Below, piece after piece: positions 32,278 to 41,440 of a stretch of DNA of 64,000 nucleotides (position 1 is the stretch's first letter; the number at the start of each line of letters is the position of its first letter). A program made the translations under genes and the position numbers. Source of the stretch: Pelomonas paludis (GTDB lineage Bacteria > Pseudomonadota > Gammaproteobacteria > Burkholderiales > Burkholderiaceae_C). The stretch spans positions 1-64,000 of the forward strand of contig NZ_JBDPZD010000009.1 of NCBI RefSeq assembly GCF_039872745.1. The letters run 5' to 3'. The notes beneath the pieces were generated by a model that was not told where the DNA came from, did not search any database, and saw only the letters and a list, made by a program, of their open reading frames with translations.

Positions 32278-35200
32278 ATGTCCGACCGCCCTGCGGCCAC
32301 CGCTCCGGTGGCCGCTTTCCATCCCACGCAGAAGCTGCGCTTCGTCACCGCCGCCAGCTTGTTCGATGGCCACGACGCCGCCATCAACATCATGCGGCGC
32401 GTGCTGCAGGCGCAAGGGGCTGAGGTCATCCACCTCGGGCACAACCGCTCGGTGGACGAGATCGTCACCGCTGCGCTGCAGGAGGACGCCCACGGCATCG
32501 CCGTCAGCAGCTACCAGGGCGGGCATGTCGAGTTCTTCCGCTACATGGTGGCGCAGCTGCGCGAGCGGGGCGGCGGGGCTATCCGGGTCTTTGGCGGCGG
32601 TGGCGGCGTCATCGTGCCGGACGAGATCGCGCTGCTGGCGCAAGAGGGTGTGCGCATCTTCAGCCCCGAGGACGGCCAGCGCCTGGGCCTGGTCGGCATG
32701 ATCGAAGAGATGCTGCGCGCCGTGGACCGACCCTCCGAACTGGCCGCACCACCACCCGACCCTAGCGCCCTGCCCCGCGATGGCACCGAGGCCGCCTGGC
32801 GCGAGCTGGCCCGGCTGCTCTCGGCCCTGGAGTGCGGCCGCCTGGCACCTGAGGCCACCGCGCGCCTGCGCGAGCAAGCGAGTGAACGCCGCGTGCCCGT
32901 GGTCGGCATCACCGGCACCGGCGGCGCGGGCAAGAGCAGCCTCACCGACGAGCTTATCCGCCGCCTGCGCCTGGACCAGGGCGACCGCCTGCGCATCGCC
33001 CTGCTCTCCATCGACCCTTCGCGCCGCCGCAGCGGTGGCGCGCTGCTGGGCGATCGCATCCGCATGAATGCCATCGGGCCGTGGGCCCATGGGCCACGCG
33101 TGTTCATGAGGTCAGTGGCGACCCGCGACTCCGGCAGCGAGATCACCGCTGCCCTGCCCGACCTGCTCGCCGCCTGCCAGCTTGCGGGCTTTGATCTGCT
33201 GCTCGTCGAGACCTCGGGCATCGGCCAGGGCGACGCCGCCATCGTCCCGCACGTGGACCTGCCGCTCTATGTGATGACGCCCGAGTACGGCGCCGCCAGC
33301 CAGTTGGAGAAGATCGACATGCTCGACTTCGCCGCCCTGGTCGCCATCAACAAGTTCGACCGCCGGGGTGCGCTGGACGCGCTGCGCGATGTGGCCAAGC
33401 AGGTGCAGCGCAACCGCGAGGCCTTCGACCAACCGCCTGAGGCCATGCCCGTCTTTGGCACCATCGCCAGCCGCTTCAACGACGACGGCGTCACCGCGCT
33501 CTACCAAGCCCTCAAAGCCCGCCTCCAGGCCCTGGGCCTGCCCCTGCCCGGCACCAGCCTGCCGCGTGTGGACACCCGGCACAGCACCGCGCAAACGCCC
33601 CTCATCCCCCCAGGCCGCGTGCGCTACCTGGCCGAGATCAGCGACACCGCGCGCCGCTACAAGGCCCAGGCGCTGACCCAATCTCGCCTCGCCCGCGAAG
33701 CCCAGCAGTTGGAGGCCAGCGCCGCCCTGCTGCACGCCGCTGGGGCAGAGGTGCCAGACAGTCTCCACACCCTCGCCCGCGCCCGCCAGGCCCAGCTCAC
33801 GCCCCACTCGCAAGCCCTGCTGGCCGAATGGCCCGCGCTGCAGCGGGCCTACGCGGCCGATGAGCTGGTGGTGCAGGTGCGCGGCCAGACGGTGCGCACC
33901 AAGCTCGTCACCGAGAGCCTCTCGGGCAGCAAGATCCGCAAGCTCGCCCTGCCCCGCTACGAGTGCCACGGCGAGCTGCTCAAGTGGCTGCTGCTGGAGA
34001 ACCTGCCCGGCCGCTTCCCGTTCACCGCTGGCGTCTTCGCCTTCAAGCGAGAAGGCGAAGACCCCACCCGCATGTTCGCGGGCGAGGGCGACGCCGCGCG
34101 CACCAACCGTCGCTTCAAGCTGGTGTCAGCAGGCCAGGCCGCCAAGCGCCTCTCCACCGCGTTTGATTCCGTCACCCTCTACGGCCACGACCCCAACCCC
34201 CGGCCCGACATCTACGGCAAGGTCGGCAACAGCGGCGTCAGCATCGCCACGCTCGACGACATGAAGCTGCTCTACGACGGCTTCGATCTCTGCGACCCCG
34301 CCACCTCGGTGTCCATGACCATCAACGGCCCCGCGCCCACGATCCTGGCCATGTTCATGAACACCGCCATCGACCAGCGCCTCGCCCGCTTCGAGTCGAC
34401 CCAAGGCCGCGCCCCCACCGCTGCGGAAGCCGCCGCCCTGCGCGCCGAGGTGCTCACGCAAGTGCGCGGCACCGTCCAGGCCGACATCCTCAAGGAAGAC
34501 CAGGGCCAGAACACCTGCATCTTCTCCACCGAGTTCAGCCTCAAGGTCATGGGCGACATCGCCGCCTACTTTGTGCAGCACGGCGTGCGCAACTTCTACT
34601 CCGTCTCCATCAGCGGTTATCACATCGCCGAGGCCGGGGCCAACCCCATCACCCAGCTCGCGCTCACGCTCTCCAACGGCTTCACCTACGTCGAGGCCTA
34701 CTTGGCGCGCGGCATGGCCATTGACGACTTCGCGCCCAACCTCAGCTTCTTCTTCAGCAACGGCATGGACCCCGAGTACAGCGTGCTCGGCCGCGTCGCC
34801 CGCCGCATCTGGGCTGTGACCCTGCGTGACCGCTACGGCGCCGCCGAGCGCAGCCAAAAGCTCAAGTACCACGTCCAAACCAGCGGCCGCAGCCTGCACG
34901 CGCAAGAGATCGCCTTCAACGACATCCGCACCACGCTGCAGGCCCTCATCGCCCTCTACGACCACTGCAACAGCTTGCACACCAACGCCTACGACGAGGC
35001 CATCACCACGCCCACCGACGAGAGCGTGCGCCGCGCCATGGCCATCCAGCTCATCATTCAGCGCGAGTGGGGCCTCTCAAAGTGCGAGAACCCAAACCAA
35101 GGCGCCTTCGTCATCGACGAGCTGACCGAACTGGTCGAAGAGGCGGTTCTCTCAGAGTTCGAACGCCTCAGCGAACGCGGCGGCGTGCTCGGCGCCATGG

Positions 35201-35565
35201 AGACCGGCTACCAGCGCAGCAAGATCCAGGACGAATCCCTGCACTACGAGCACCTCAAGCACGCCGGCACCCTGCCCCTCATCGGCGTCAACACCTTCCG
35301 CAACCCCAGCGCTGAGCCCGTGCCCCAACGCCTCGAACTCGCCCGCTCCACCGAGGCCGAAAAGCAAAGCCAACTCCACCGCCTCGCGGCCTTCCACGCT
35401 CAGCACGCTGGTAGCAGCGCCGCCATGCTGCAGCGACTGCAACGCGCCGTCATCGAAGGCGGCAATGTGTTTGAGGTACTGATGGACGCCGTGCGCGTCT
35501 GCTCCCTCGGGCAGATCACGCAGGCGCTGTTTGAGGTGGGTGGGGCGTATCGGAGGAGTTTGTAG
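32278..35565 (+). CDS. icmF: Fused isobutyryl-CoA mutase IcmF
   Basis: A 1095-residue adenosylcobalamin enzyme that interconverts isobutyryl-CoA and n-butyryl-CoA; homologues also act on isovaleryl/pivalyl-CoA. N-terminal B12 domain with D-G-H-D (His32, lower cobalt ligand) and G-G-G-G-V-I; a MeaI-type GTPase chaperone with P-loop GTGGAGKS (213-220, Lys219) and N-K-F-D; then the large-subunit mutase barrel with ISGYHIAEAGANP. Phe600 (in R-M-F-A-G) and Gln744 (in G-Q-N-T-C-I-F) fall where methylmalonyl-CoA mutase has Tyr and Arg, pointing to branched acyl-CoA substrates. Start preceded by GAGGAG. Stands alone, 58 bases after the TerB-like gene. Confidence 0.96.
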   Translation: MSDRPAATAPVAAFHPTQKLRFVTAASLFDGHDAAINIMRRVLQAQGAEVIHLGHNRSVDEIVTAALQEDAHGIAVSSYQGGHVEFFRYMVAQLRERGGGAIRVFGGGGGVIVPDEIALLAQEGVRIFSPEDGQRLGLVGMIEEMLRAVDRPSELAAPPPDPSALPRDGTEAAWRELARLLSALECGRLAPEATARLREQASERRVPVVGITGTGGAGKSSLTDELIRRLRLDQGDRLRIALLSIDPSRRRSGGALLGDRIRMNAIGPWAHGPRVFMRSVATRDSGSEITAALPDLLAACQLAGFDLLLVETSGIGQGDAAIVPHVDLPLYVMTPEYGAASQLEKIDMLDFAALVAINKFDRRGALDALRDVAKQVQRNREAFDQPPEAMPVFGTIASRFNDDGVTALYQALKARLQALGLPLPGTSLPRVDTRHSTAQTPLIPPGRVRYLAEISDTARRYKAQALTQSRLAREAQQLEASAALLHAAGAEVPDSLHTLARARQAQLTPHSQALLAEWPALQRAYAADELVVQVRGQTVRTKLVTESLSGSKIRKLALPRYECHGELLKWLLLENLPGRFPFTAGVFAFKREGEDPTRMFAGEGDAARTNRRFKLVSAGQAAKRLSTAFDSVTLYGHDPNPRPDIYGKVGNSGVSIATLDDMKLLYDGFDLCDPATSVSMTINGPAPTILAMFMNTAIDQRLARFESTQGRAPTAAEAAALRAEVLTQVRGTVQADILKEDQGQNTCIFSTEFSLKVMGDIAAYFVQHGVRNFYSVSISGYHIAEAGANPITQLALTLSNGFTYVEAYLARGMAIDDFAPNLSFFFSNGMDPEYSVLGRVARRIWAVTLRDRYGAAERSQKLKYHVQTSGRSLHAQEIAFNDIRTTLQALIALYDHCNSLHTNAYDEAITTPTDESVRRAMAIQLIIQREWGLSKCENPNQGAFVIDELTELVEEAVLSEFERLSERGGVLGAMETGYQRSKIQDESLHYEHLKHAGTLPLIGVNTFRNPSAEPVPQRLELARSTEAEKQSQLHRLAAFHAQHAGSSAAMLQRLQRAVIEGGNVFEVLMDAVRVCSLGQITQALFEVGGAYRRSL

Positions 35566-35761
35566 GGGCGGCACAAAGGTTCCGTAGCGCCGCGTGCTGC
35601 AGGCACGCTTGCCTCGGGCCTCCGGGTGCGCGGCGGGCGAAGCCCGATCAGAAGCACACCGCAAGGCGCACCATCGGACGACGTCCGAAGCGCAGGCCTG
35701 CGGCCGACGTCTTCGAGACCTTTGGCTACTGGCGCGATGCCGGAGACTGGCTACTCAGGCC

Positions 35762-36289
35762 TCAACGCAGCTCAAAAGTACGACTCGCTGCCACCTTCCC
35801 GTCAAAGCGGATCTGCAAGATCCACGTGCCTGGCAAGACTTCGAAGTCTTCGCTGAGCATGTAGATGATGTCCTCTTCAGCCACTCCGCTCTCGAAGTAC
35901 AGGTCGATTGATGCAGTCGTTGTGGTGTGAATCCTGCCATCGACTCCCTGCATGGGCGGGTGCACGACGTGCATCTCTGCCCCAGTCATTGGGCCATCTC
36001 GCTTCCCCTCAACGCGGTAGCGAAAACCAAAGGCATTTCCCTTCTTGGCGGGTATTTGGTTCCCAGCGCGAACGAGTCGGATCTTTTCGTGCTCGCTCAT
36101 CTTGCCGGCAGCGGTATTGGGCTGAGGAACGTCGACAACATCACCGACCGTCTCGTACTGCCCCACTTCCGTCACAACAAATGTGAGCTCGCCCACCGTC
36201 GTTCGTTCAGCCCCGCGGGGTGCGGCCACAGCGGAACTGATGAAGGTCGCCAAGGCAAACGAAGCAAGAAGTCGGACAAATTTGTGCAT
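35762..36289 (-). CDS. Secreted DUF3859-like protein
   Basis: A 175-residue protein with a signal peptide (MHKFVRLLASFALATFISSAVAA). The mature domain is beta-rich with G-x-F-x-x-x-G-Y-type strands, M-x-H-P-P-M-Q-G-V-D-G and a W-I-L-Q-I-R-F-D-G-K-V-A-A-S-R-T-F-E end, which I associate with DUF3859 (beta-sandwich, unknown function). The codon use is less extreme in G+C than that of neighbours such as icmF, as is the flanking DNA, so the piece may be a recent acquisition. It lies convergent to icmF with about 200 non-coding bases between. Confidence 0.7.
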   Translation of the reverse strand: MHKFVRLLASFALATFISSAVAAPRGAERTTVGELTFVVTEVGQYETVGDVVDVPQPNTAAGKMSEHEKIRLVRAGNQIPAKKGNAFGFRYRVEGKRDGPMTGAEMHVVHPPMQGVDGRIHTTTTASIDLYFESGVAEEDIIYMLSEDFEVLPGTWILQIRFDGKVAASRTFELR

Positions 36290-36412
36290 GGGTGAACTCG
36301 AATGCGTTGATTGAACGTGTTTGCGAGCGGCCTGTAAGGCCCATTGGTACTTTGCCGCAAAGCGCATCTTCTCCTCGCTGCGCCAGACAAATGTTCTCGT
36401 CGGAGTGAAAGC

Positions 36413-36498
36413 CGCTTGGCGCAACGCATGCGTGCGTCTGTAACGCAGCGCTTCGGGAAACCGGCCTGTAGGACGAGAGGGGCCTGTCGCTTGGCGCA
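36413..36498. repeat. Pair of 11-nt direct repeats (CGCTTGGCGCA)
   Basis: Two identical copies, at 36413-36423 and 36488-36498, 75 bases apart in the non-coding stretch between the DUF3859-like gene and chrB. Origin unknown. Confidence 0.5.
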
Positions 36499-36584
36499 CG
36501 TGGCTGCCTTGCGCTCCGGCCAGGCTGGCTCAGCCCTCGGCGACAGGCTCACCCACTTGTCGTGCATCAGTCATCTCACCAAGA

Positions 36585-36590
36585 GATAAT
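36585..36590 (+). promoter_or_regulatory. Possible -10 element directly before chrB
   Basis: GATAAT ends six bases before the chrB ATG. If used, transcription would begin at or next to the start codon and the message would have almost no leader. A weak AAGAG at 36581 could instead be a ribosome-binding site. No -35 at 16-18 bases is clear. Confidence 0.3.
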
Positions 36591-36596
36591 TGATAC

Positions 36597-37550
36597 ATGC
36601 CTACCACCTGGCTCATCCTCACCGCTACGCTGCCCACCACGCCCAGCGGGCTGCGGGTGCGTGTGTGGCGGGCGCTCAAGGCGACGGGGGCGGGCACGCT
36701 GCGTGAGGGGGTTTACCTGTTGCCGGCGCAGGCGCCGAGTAGCGAGACCCTGCGGGAGTTGGCGCAGACGATCACGCAGGCGGGGGCAGATGCTCACCTG
36801 CTGACGCTGCAGGCGCGTGACGCGGAGCAGGAGCAGGCGTTTCGGGCGTTGTTCGACAGGTCGGCGCTGTATGCGGAGCTGGTGCAGGCGGTCAAGCAGG
36901 TGCGGGCGGGCTTGCGCAAGTCGAGCGAGGCGGAGCTGCGCAAGGCGCTGCGGGTGCTGGAGGCGCAGTGGCAAGCCTGCCAGGCGCTGGACTTCTTCCC
37001 CGGCCCGGGCAGCCAGAAGGCGGCCGAGGCCCTGGGCGCGCTGCGCCGGGCGATCGAGCTGCAGCTGTCGCCCGACGAGCCGGCCGCCAGCAAGGCCGCC
37101 ATTCCCGCGCGCTCGATTGCCGACTACCAGGGCCGCACCTGGGCCACACGCAAGCGGCCGTGGGTGGACCGCCTGGCCACGGCCTGGCTCATCCAGCGCT
37201 TCATCGACCAACGCCCCAGCTTCACCTGGCTGGCCGACGCCAGGCGCTGCCCCAAGTCGGCCCTGGGCTATGACTTCGACGGCGCGACGTTCACGCACGT
37301 GGGCGACCAGGTGACCTTTGAAGTGGTGGCCCAGAGCTTTGGCCTGCTGCAGGACGCAGCCCTGCGGCACCTGGCCGCCTTGGTGCACTTCATCGACATC
37401 GGCGGCATCCCGGTTGATGCCGCGCCTGGGCTGGAGCTGTTGATGCGCGGGCTCCAGGCCCAGCACGCGGCGGACGACGCCTTGTTGGCCGCCGCCCTGC
37501 CGGTGTTCGACGCCTACTACGCTGCCTTGCAGACACCGCATGAGCACTGA
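36597..37550 (+). CDS. chrB: Chromate resistance regulator ChrB
   Basis: A 317-residue ChrB protein, the chromate-responsive regulator that usually precedes chrA. N-terminal ChrB domain (about 1-150): W-L-I-L-T-A-T-L-P-T-x-P-S-G-L-R-V-R-V-W-R-A-L-K-A-x-G-A. C-terminal ChrB domain (about 175-310): TWATRKRPWVDRLATAWLI, F-D-G-A-x-F-T-H-x-G-D and A-L-V-H-F-I-D-I-G-G. The C-terminal domain is thought to bind metal or contribute enzymatic resistance. It overlaps chrA by 11 bases, so the two are co-translated. Confidence 0.94.
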   Translation: MPTTWLILTATLPTTPSGLRVRVWRALKATGAGTLREGVYLLPAQAPSSETLRELAQTITQAGADAHLLTLQARDAEQEQAFRALFDRSALYAELVQAVKQVRAGLRKSSEAELRKALRVLEAQWQACQALDFFPGPGSQKAAEALGALRRAIELQLSPDEPAASKAAIPARSIADYQGRTWATRKRPWVDRLATAWLIQRFIDQRPSFTWLADARRCPKSALGYDFDGATFTHVGDQVTFEVVAQSFGLLQDAALRHLAALVHFIDIGGIPVDAAPGLELLMRGLQAQHAADDALLAAALPVFDAYYAALQTPHEH

Positions 37551-38910
37551 CAACGCCGAGGCTCCAAGCCAGCCCCCCATGCCCACCCGCGCCGAGGCCT
37601 TTGGCTTCTGGCTGAAGCTGGGCTTCATCAGCTTTGGCGGGCCGGCCGGGCAGATCGCGGTCATGCACGAGGAGCTGGTCGAGCGCCGCCGCTGGATCTC
37701 AGAGAACCGCTTCCTGCACGCGCTCAACTACTGCATGGTGCTGCCGGGCCCCGAGGCGCAGCAGCTGGCCACCTACATCGGCTGGCTGATGCACCGCAGC
37801 TGGGGCGGCCTGGTGGCGGGCGGGCTGTTCGTGCTGCCGTCGCTGTTCATCCTCATCGCGCTGTCCTGGGTCTACATGGCTTACGGCCACGTCCCGGTGA
37901 TTGCGGGTCTGTTCTACGGCATCAAGCCGGCCGTGACGGCGTTGGTTGTGCACGCGGCCTGGCGTGTGGGCTCGAGGGCGCTGAAGAACGCCTGGCTGTG
38001 GGCGATTGCGGCGGGCGCCTTTGTGGCGATCTTTGCGCTGGCGTTGCCGTTTCCGTTGATCGTCCTCATCGCGGGCGTGATCGGCTATGTGGGCGGCCGG
38101 GTGGCGCCCGACAAGTTCAAGGCCGGCGGTGGGCATGGCGCGGCCAAGCAAGGCTTTGGCCCGGCGCTGATTGACGACCACACGCCGACGCCGCCCCACG
38201 CGCTCTTCACCTGGGCGCGCTTCAGGGCCGTGCTGGTGGTCTTTGTGGCCCTGTGGGCCGCGGCCCTGGGTGCGCTGACGGCGCTATACGGCTGGAGCGG
38301 CGTGCTGACGCAGATGGGCTGGTTCTTCACCAAGGCCGCGCTGCTGACCTTTGGCGGCGCCTACGCGGTGCTGCCCTACGTCTACCAGGGCGCGGTGGAC
38401 CACTACCAGTGGCTGAGCGCCACGCAGATGATCGACGGCCTGGCCCTGGGCGAGACCACGCCGGGGCCGCTGATCATGGTGGTGGCCTTCGTCGGCTTCG
38501 TCGGCGGCTGGACCAAGGCCATCTTCGGCCCCGATGCGCTGTTCCTTGCCGGGGCAGTGGCGGCGGGCGTGGTGACGCTGTTCACCTTCCTGCCCTCGTT
38601 CCTGTTCATCTTCCTCGGCGGACCCTTCATCGAGTCCACGCACGGCAATCTCAAGTTCACCGCGCCGCTGACGGGCATCACGGCGGCGGTGGTGGGCGTG
38701 ATCGTGAACCTCGCCGTGTTCTTCGCGTACCACGTGCTCTGGCCGCAGGGCCTGGGCGGGCACTTCGAGTGGATGTCGGCGCTGATCGGGCTGGGCGCCG
38801 CTGCGGCGCTGTTCCGCTTCAAGCTCGGCGTGATCTCGGTGGTGGCGGGCGCGGGCCTTGCCGGGCTTTTGTTCCAGATGGGCCACAGCCTGCTGTCGGC
38901 GGCGGGCTGA
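37540..38910 (+). CDS. chrA: Chromate efflux transporter ChrA
   Basis: A 456-residue inner-membrane transporter of the CHR family that exports chromate. It has the two homologous CHR halves of long-chain ChrA: half one begins F-W-L-K-L-G-F-I-S-F-G-G-P-A-G-Q-I-A-V-M-H-E-E-L-V-E and contains V-L-P-G-P-E-A-Q-Q; half two begins F-F-T-K-A-A-L-L-T-F-G-G-A-Y-A-V-L-P-Y-V and contains G-E-T-T-P-G-P-L. About 10-11 hydrophobic helices are visible. It overlaps chrB and ends six bases from the convergent transglycosylase gene. No chrC or chrF is present. Confidence 0.96.
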   Translation: MSTDNAEAPSQPPMPTRAEAFGFWLKLGFISFGGPAGQIAVMHEELVERRRWISENRFLHALNYCMVLPGPEAQQLATYIGWLMHRSWGGLVAGGLFVLPSLFILIALSWVYMAYGHVPVIAGLFYGIKPAVTALVVHAAWRVGSRALKNAWLWAIAAGAFVAIFALALPFPLIVLIAGVIGYVGGRVAPDKFKAGGGHGAAKQGFGPALIDDHTPTPPHALFTWARFRAVLVVFVALWAAALGALTALYGWSGVLTQMGWFFTKAALLTFGGAYAVLPYVYQGAVDHYQWLSATQMIDGLALGETTPGPLIMVVAFVGFVGGWTKAIFGPDALFLAGAVAAGVVTLFTFLPSFLFIFLGGPFIESTHGNLKFTAPLTGITAAVVGVIVNLAVFFAYHVLWPQGLGGHFEWMSALIGLGAAAALFRFKLGVISVVAGAGLAGLLFQMGHSLLSAAG

Positions 38911-38916
38911 GCCCCA

Positions 38917-40026
38917 TCACCTCATCGCACTCGCCACCATCTTGATCCTGCCCACCAGCGGCGAAGCCTCGGCGTACTTGGGGTCGAAGGGGTGGAAGCG
39001 CTGGCCGTTGATATTGGCCACGATCTTGCGGACGTAGAGGCGGGTTTCGGCGTAGGGCGGGACGCCGAGGTAGCGGTCCACGGCGCCTTCACCGGCGTTG
39101 TAGCCAGCCAGGGCGAGGGTGATGTCGCCCTCGAAGTAGGCCAGCAGCCAGCGCAGATAGGCCATGCCGGCGCGGATGTTCTGGGCCGGGTCGCTGAGCT
39201 TGGTGACGCCAAAGCGCGCGCCGGTGGCGGGCATGACCTGCATCAGGCCCTGCGCGTTCTTGGGCGAGACGGCACGGACGTCGAAATTGGACTCTGCCGC
39301 CATCACGGCCAGCACCAGGTGGGGCTGGAGGCCGTAGTCAGGCGCGACGAGCTGGACGAACTTGACGAGGGCAGCCGGGGCATTGGCGGGCGGCGGCGGG
39401 GGCGGCAGCAGCGAAGCCTGAGCCAGCTTGAGGCCGGCGCCGGCCACCACGGGCGGGCGCTTCTCGGCCACGGCGAGCGGGGGGTCGGTCTCGGGCGGGC
39501 GCAGGCAGGGCGGGGGGTCGCCCATGGGGGTGCCGCCCATGGCGTTCAGCATGTTCTGGGCTTGCTGCATGCCTTGCTCGGCGGCAGCGGCAAAGAGGTG
39601 GGCGGCTTCGCTGTCGTTGCGCTGGATGCCACGCGCGTTGGTCAGCATCCAGCCCAGGTTGTACTGGGCCTCGGCGTCGCCATAGCGGGCGGCGCGGCAG
39701 TAGAGCTTGGCGGCCATCACAGGGTCTTGGGACAGGCCGTCGCCGTGCTCCCAGCGCTTGGCGTCCTCGCGCCAGCGCTCGACCTGGGCGGGCACCACGG
39801 TGCCCCGCTCAGGTGGGGGGGTGCTGGGGCGGGGGAGCTGGTCCTCGGTCAGCGTGGGCAGGGCAGCGGCGGCGCCACCCAGACTGTTGGCCGTGCGCGT
39901 GCTGACGTGGGCGCTGCCAGCCAGCGGAGCCTGGTATTGGGCCTGCGCCCCAGGGGCAATGCCCAGCAGCAGTGCAGCGGCCACCGTGCCCAACACTCCG
40001 CCTTGCCGCACCCAAACCTTGCCCAT
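38917..40026 (-). CDS. Lytic transglycosylase with Sel1-like repeats
   Basis: A 369-residue exported peptidoglycan-cleaving enzyme. Signal peptide at 1-29 (cleavage after G-A-Q-A), proline-rich segment, Sel1-like repeats at about 95-160 (A-A-K-L-Y-C-R-A-A-x-x-G-D-A-E-A-Q-Y-N-L-G-W-M), a second proline-rich linker with PPPPPP, then a SLT domain (about 220-369) with catalytic Glu245 in MAAESNF, followed by GLMQVMP and ALAGYNAGEGAVDRY. Start ATG 40026, two codons after a GTG pair. Such enzymes serve wall turnover or insertion of envelope machines. Confidence 0.93.
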   Translation of the reverse strand: MGKVWVRQGGVLGTVAAALLLGIAPGAQAQYQAPLAGSAHVSTRTANSLGGAAAALPTLTEDQLPRPSTPPPERGTVVPAQVERWREDAKRWEHGDGLSQDPVMAAKLYCRAARYGDAEAQYNLGWMLTNARGIQRNDSEAAHLFAAAAEQGMQQAQNMLNAMGGTPMGDPPPCLRPPETDPPLAVAEKRPPVVAGAGLKLAQASLLPPPPPPANAPAALVKFVQLVAPDYGLQPHLVLAVMAAESNFDVRAVSPKNAQGLMQVMPATGARFGVTKLSDPAQNIRAGMAYLRWLLAYFEGDITLALAGYNAGEGAVDRYLGVPPYAETRLYVRKIVANINGQRFHPFDPKYAEASPLVGRIKMVASAMR

Positions 40027-40138
40027 CACCACCTGCTGCGCTCCAGCCTTGCAAAGCGGGTCAGTCTAGGGGCGGGCCTCGGGTTTGTGCGGAGTTGGCA
40101 CCCCCTCAACGGAGGGCCCAGCCGGGCGCGTCAAGGGC

Positions 40139-41332
40139 TCACGAAGGCACTTCGGCAATCGTCGTGTTGAGCATCCACGGGTCGGCCACCACCACGCGGT
40201 TGCGGCCCTGGGACTTGGCCTGATAGAGGGCCTTGTCGGCCCAGTGCAGGGCCTCGTTGGGCGTGAGCACGAGTTGCGGGCCGATCACGGCCATGCCGAT
40301 GCTGACGGTGACGTGGAAGACCTGGCCGGTGTCGCTGCGCATGTCGGTGCGCTCGATGGCGGTGCGGATGCGCTCGGCCAGCACGCGGGTGCCGGCGTCG
40401 TCACCGGTGGGCAGGATGACGGCGAACTCCTCGCCCCCGAGGCGGCCAAACACGTCGGAGGCGCGCAGGCAGCGGCGCACGGCCTCGGCCACCTCGCGCA
40501 GCACATGGTCGCCCACGGGGTGGCCGTAGCGGTCGTTGACCTGCTTGAAGTGGTCAAGGTCCAGCATCAGCAGCGACATGGGCAGCCGCTCGCGGCGGGC
40601 GCGCTCCAGGCTGTGCGCGAACAGGGCCTGGGTGGTGTTGTGGTTGAAGCAGCCGGTGAGGCCGTCCACCGACGCCAGGCGGCGCATCTTCTGCGCCACG
40701 CGCTCGAAGCTGGCCAGCAGGAAGCCAAACGCCGAGCCCAAGAGGCCCATGAAGGCGAACAAGAAGGTGAGACCCGCACGCAGGCTGTCTTGCTGGCCGT
40801 CCTGGTAGTCGGCCGGATGCCACCAGGCGTCAAGCGTGCGCCACAGCAGGCCCAGCACGGTCACGCACAGCGTGCCGCCCACGATGCGGAAGGACACCTC
40901 GTTGTGCCAGCCATGGCGCAGCGCCACCCAGGTGGGCGGCAGCAGCAGCAGGGCCAGCACCAGGCAGGACACCGACACGCGCACCGCCCCGTCGGCCGCC
41001 AGGCTGCCCAGCACGGGCAGGGCCATCAGCCCCAGCAAGACCCAATAGGCCCGGGGCGGTAGGCGCTGCAGCACGTGCTGGAACACGGCCGCCGTGAAGC
41101 AGGTGACGCCCGCCGCCAGCGCCAGCATGCCCAGCAAGCTGGCGATGCTGCTGGGCATCCAGTCCCGCGCAAGAAAGAAGCCAAAGCCCGTCATCGAGCT
41201 CCAGCACAGCCACTCCACGGGGCGCAGCTCGCGCCGGGGCAAGGTGGCGCTGCGCGTCAGCCACAGCTGCACGCCCAGCAGCGCAAACCCGAGCAGCAGC
41301 ACCAACAGCAGGGTGGGCGTGTGCAGCAGCAT
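40139..41332 (-). CDS. Membrane diguanylate cyclase (GGDEF)
   Basis: A 397-residue cyclic di-GMP synthase. Six to seven hydrophobic helices occupy residues 5-205. The GGDEF domain starts near 222 (D-G-L-T-G-C-F-N) and has the active motif GGEEF at 299-303 with an I-site R-A-S-D at 290-293. D-L-D-H-F-K-Q-V-N-D-x-Y-G-H is intact. The membrane part would be the sensor; the signal is unknown. Start ATG 41332 is preferred to an upstream TTG at 41374. It lies upstream of the transglycosylase gene on the same strand (112-base gap) and divergent from creA. Confidence 0.93.
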   Translation of the reverse strand: MLLHTPTLLLVLLLGFALLGVQLWLTRSATLPRRELRPVEWLCWSSMTGFGFFLARDWMPSSIASLLGMLALAAGVTCFTAAVFQHVLQRLPPRAYWVLLGLMALPVLGSLAADGAVRVSVSCLVLALLLLPPTWVALRHGWHNEVSFRIVGGTLCVTVLGLLWRTLDAWWHPADYQDGQQDSLRAGLTFLFAFMGLLGSAFGFLLASFERVAQKMRRLASVDGLTGCFNHNTTQALFAHSLERARRERLPMSLLMLDLDHFKQVNDRYGHPVGDHVLREVAEAVRRCLRASDVFGRLGGEEFAVILPTGDDAGTRVLAERIRTAIERTDMRSDTGQVFHVTVSIGMAVIGPQLVLTPNEALHWADKALYQAKSQGRNRVVVADPWMLNTTIAEVPS

Positions 41333-41440
41333 CGTGGTCACCGGGCTGCGGCCCGGGGGGGCTGCCGCCAACACAGACGGTCACCGATGCTGGCCGGCCG
41401 ATGTGGCGGCTGATGCGTCTCGCTCGTTAGACTCATCGCC

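Larger units (their letters stand above)
36290..36596. other. Non-coding region before chrB with short direct repeats
   Basis: About 300 bases with no credible gene. CGCTTGGCGCA occurs at 36413-36423 and again at 36488-36498. GGCCTGT occurs three times between 36330 and 36490. The composition is less G+C-rich than neighbours. It holds the start-proximal DNA of both the DUF3859-like gene and chrB. I considered an integron recombination site, but the required core pairs are not clear. Confidence 0.45.

Noticed and set aside
36411..36500. Integron attC-like recombination site
   Set aside because: Direct repeats are present, but the paired GTTRRRY/RYYYAAC core boxes are not, and no integrase or cassette is nearby.
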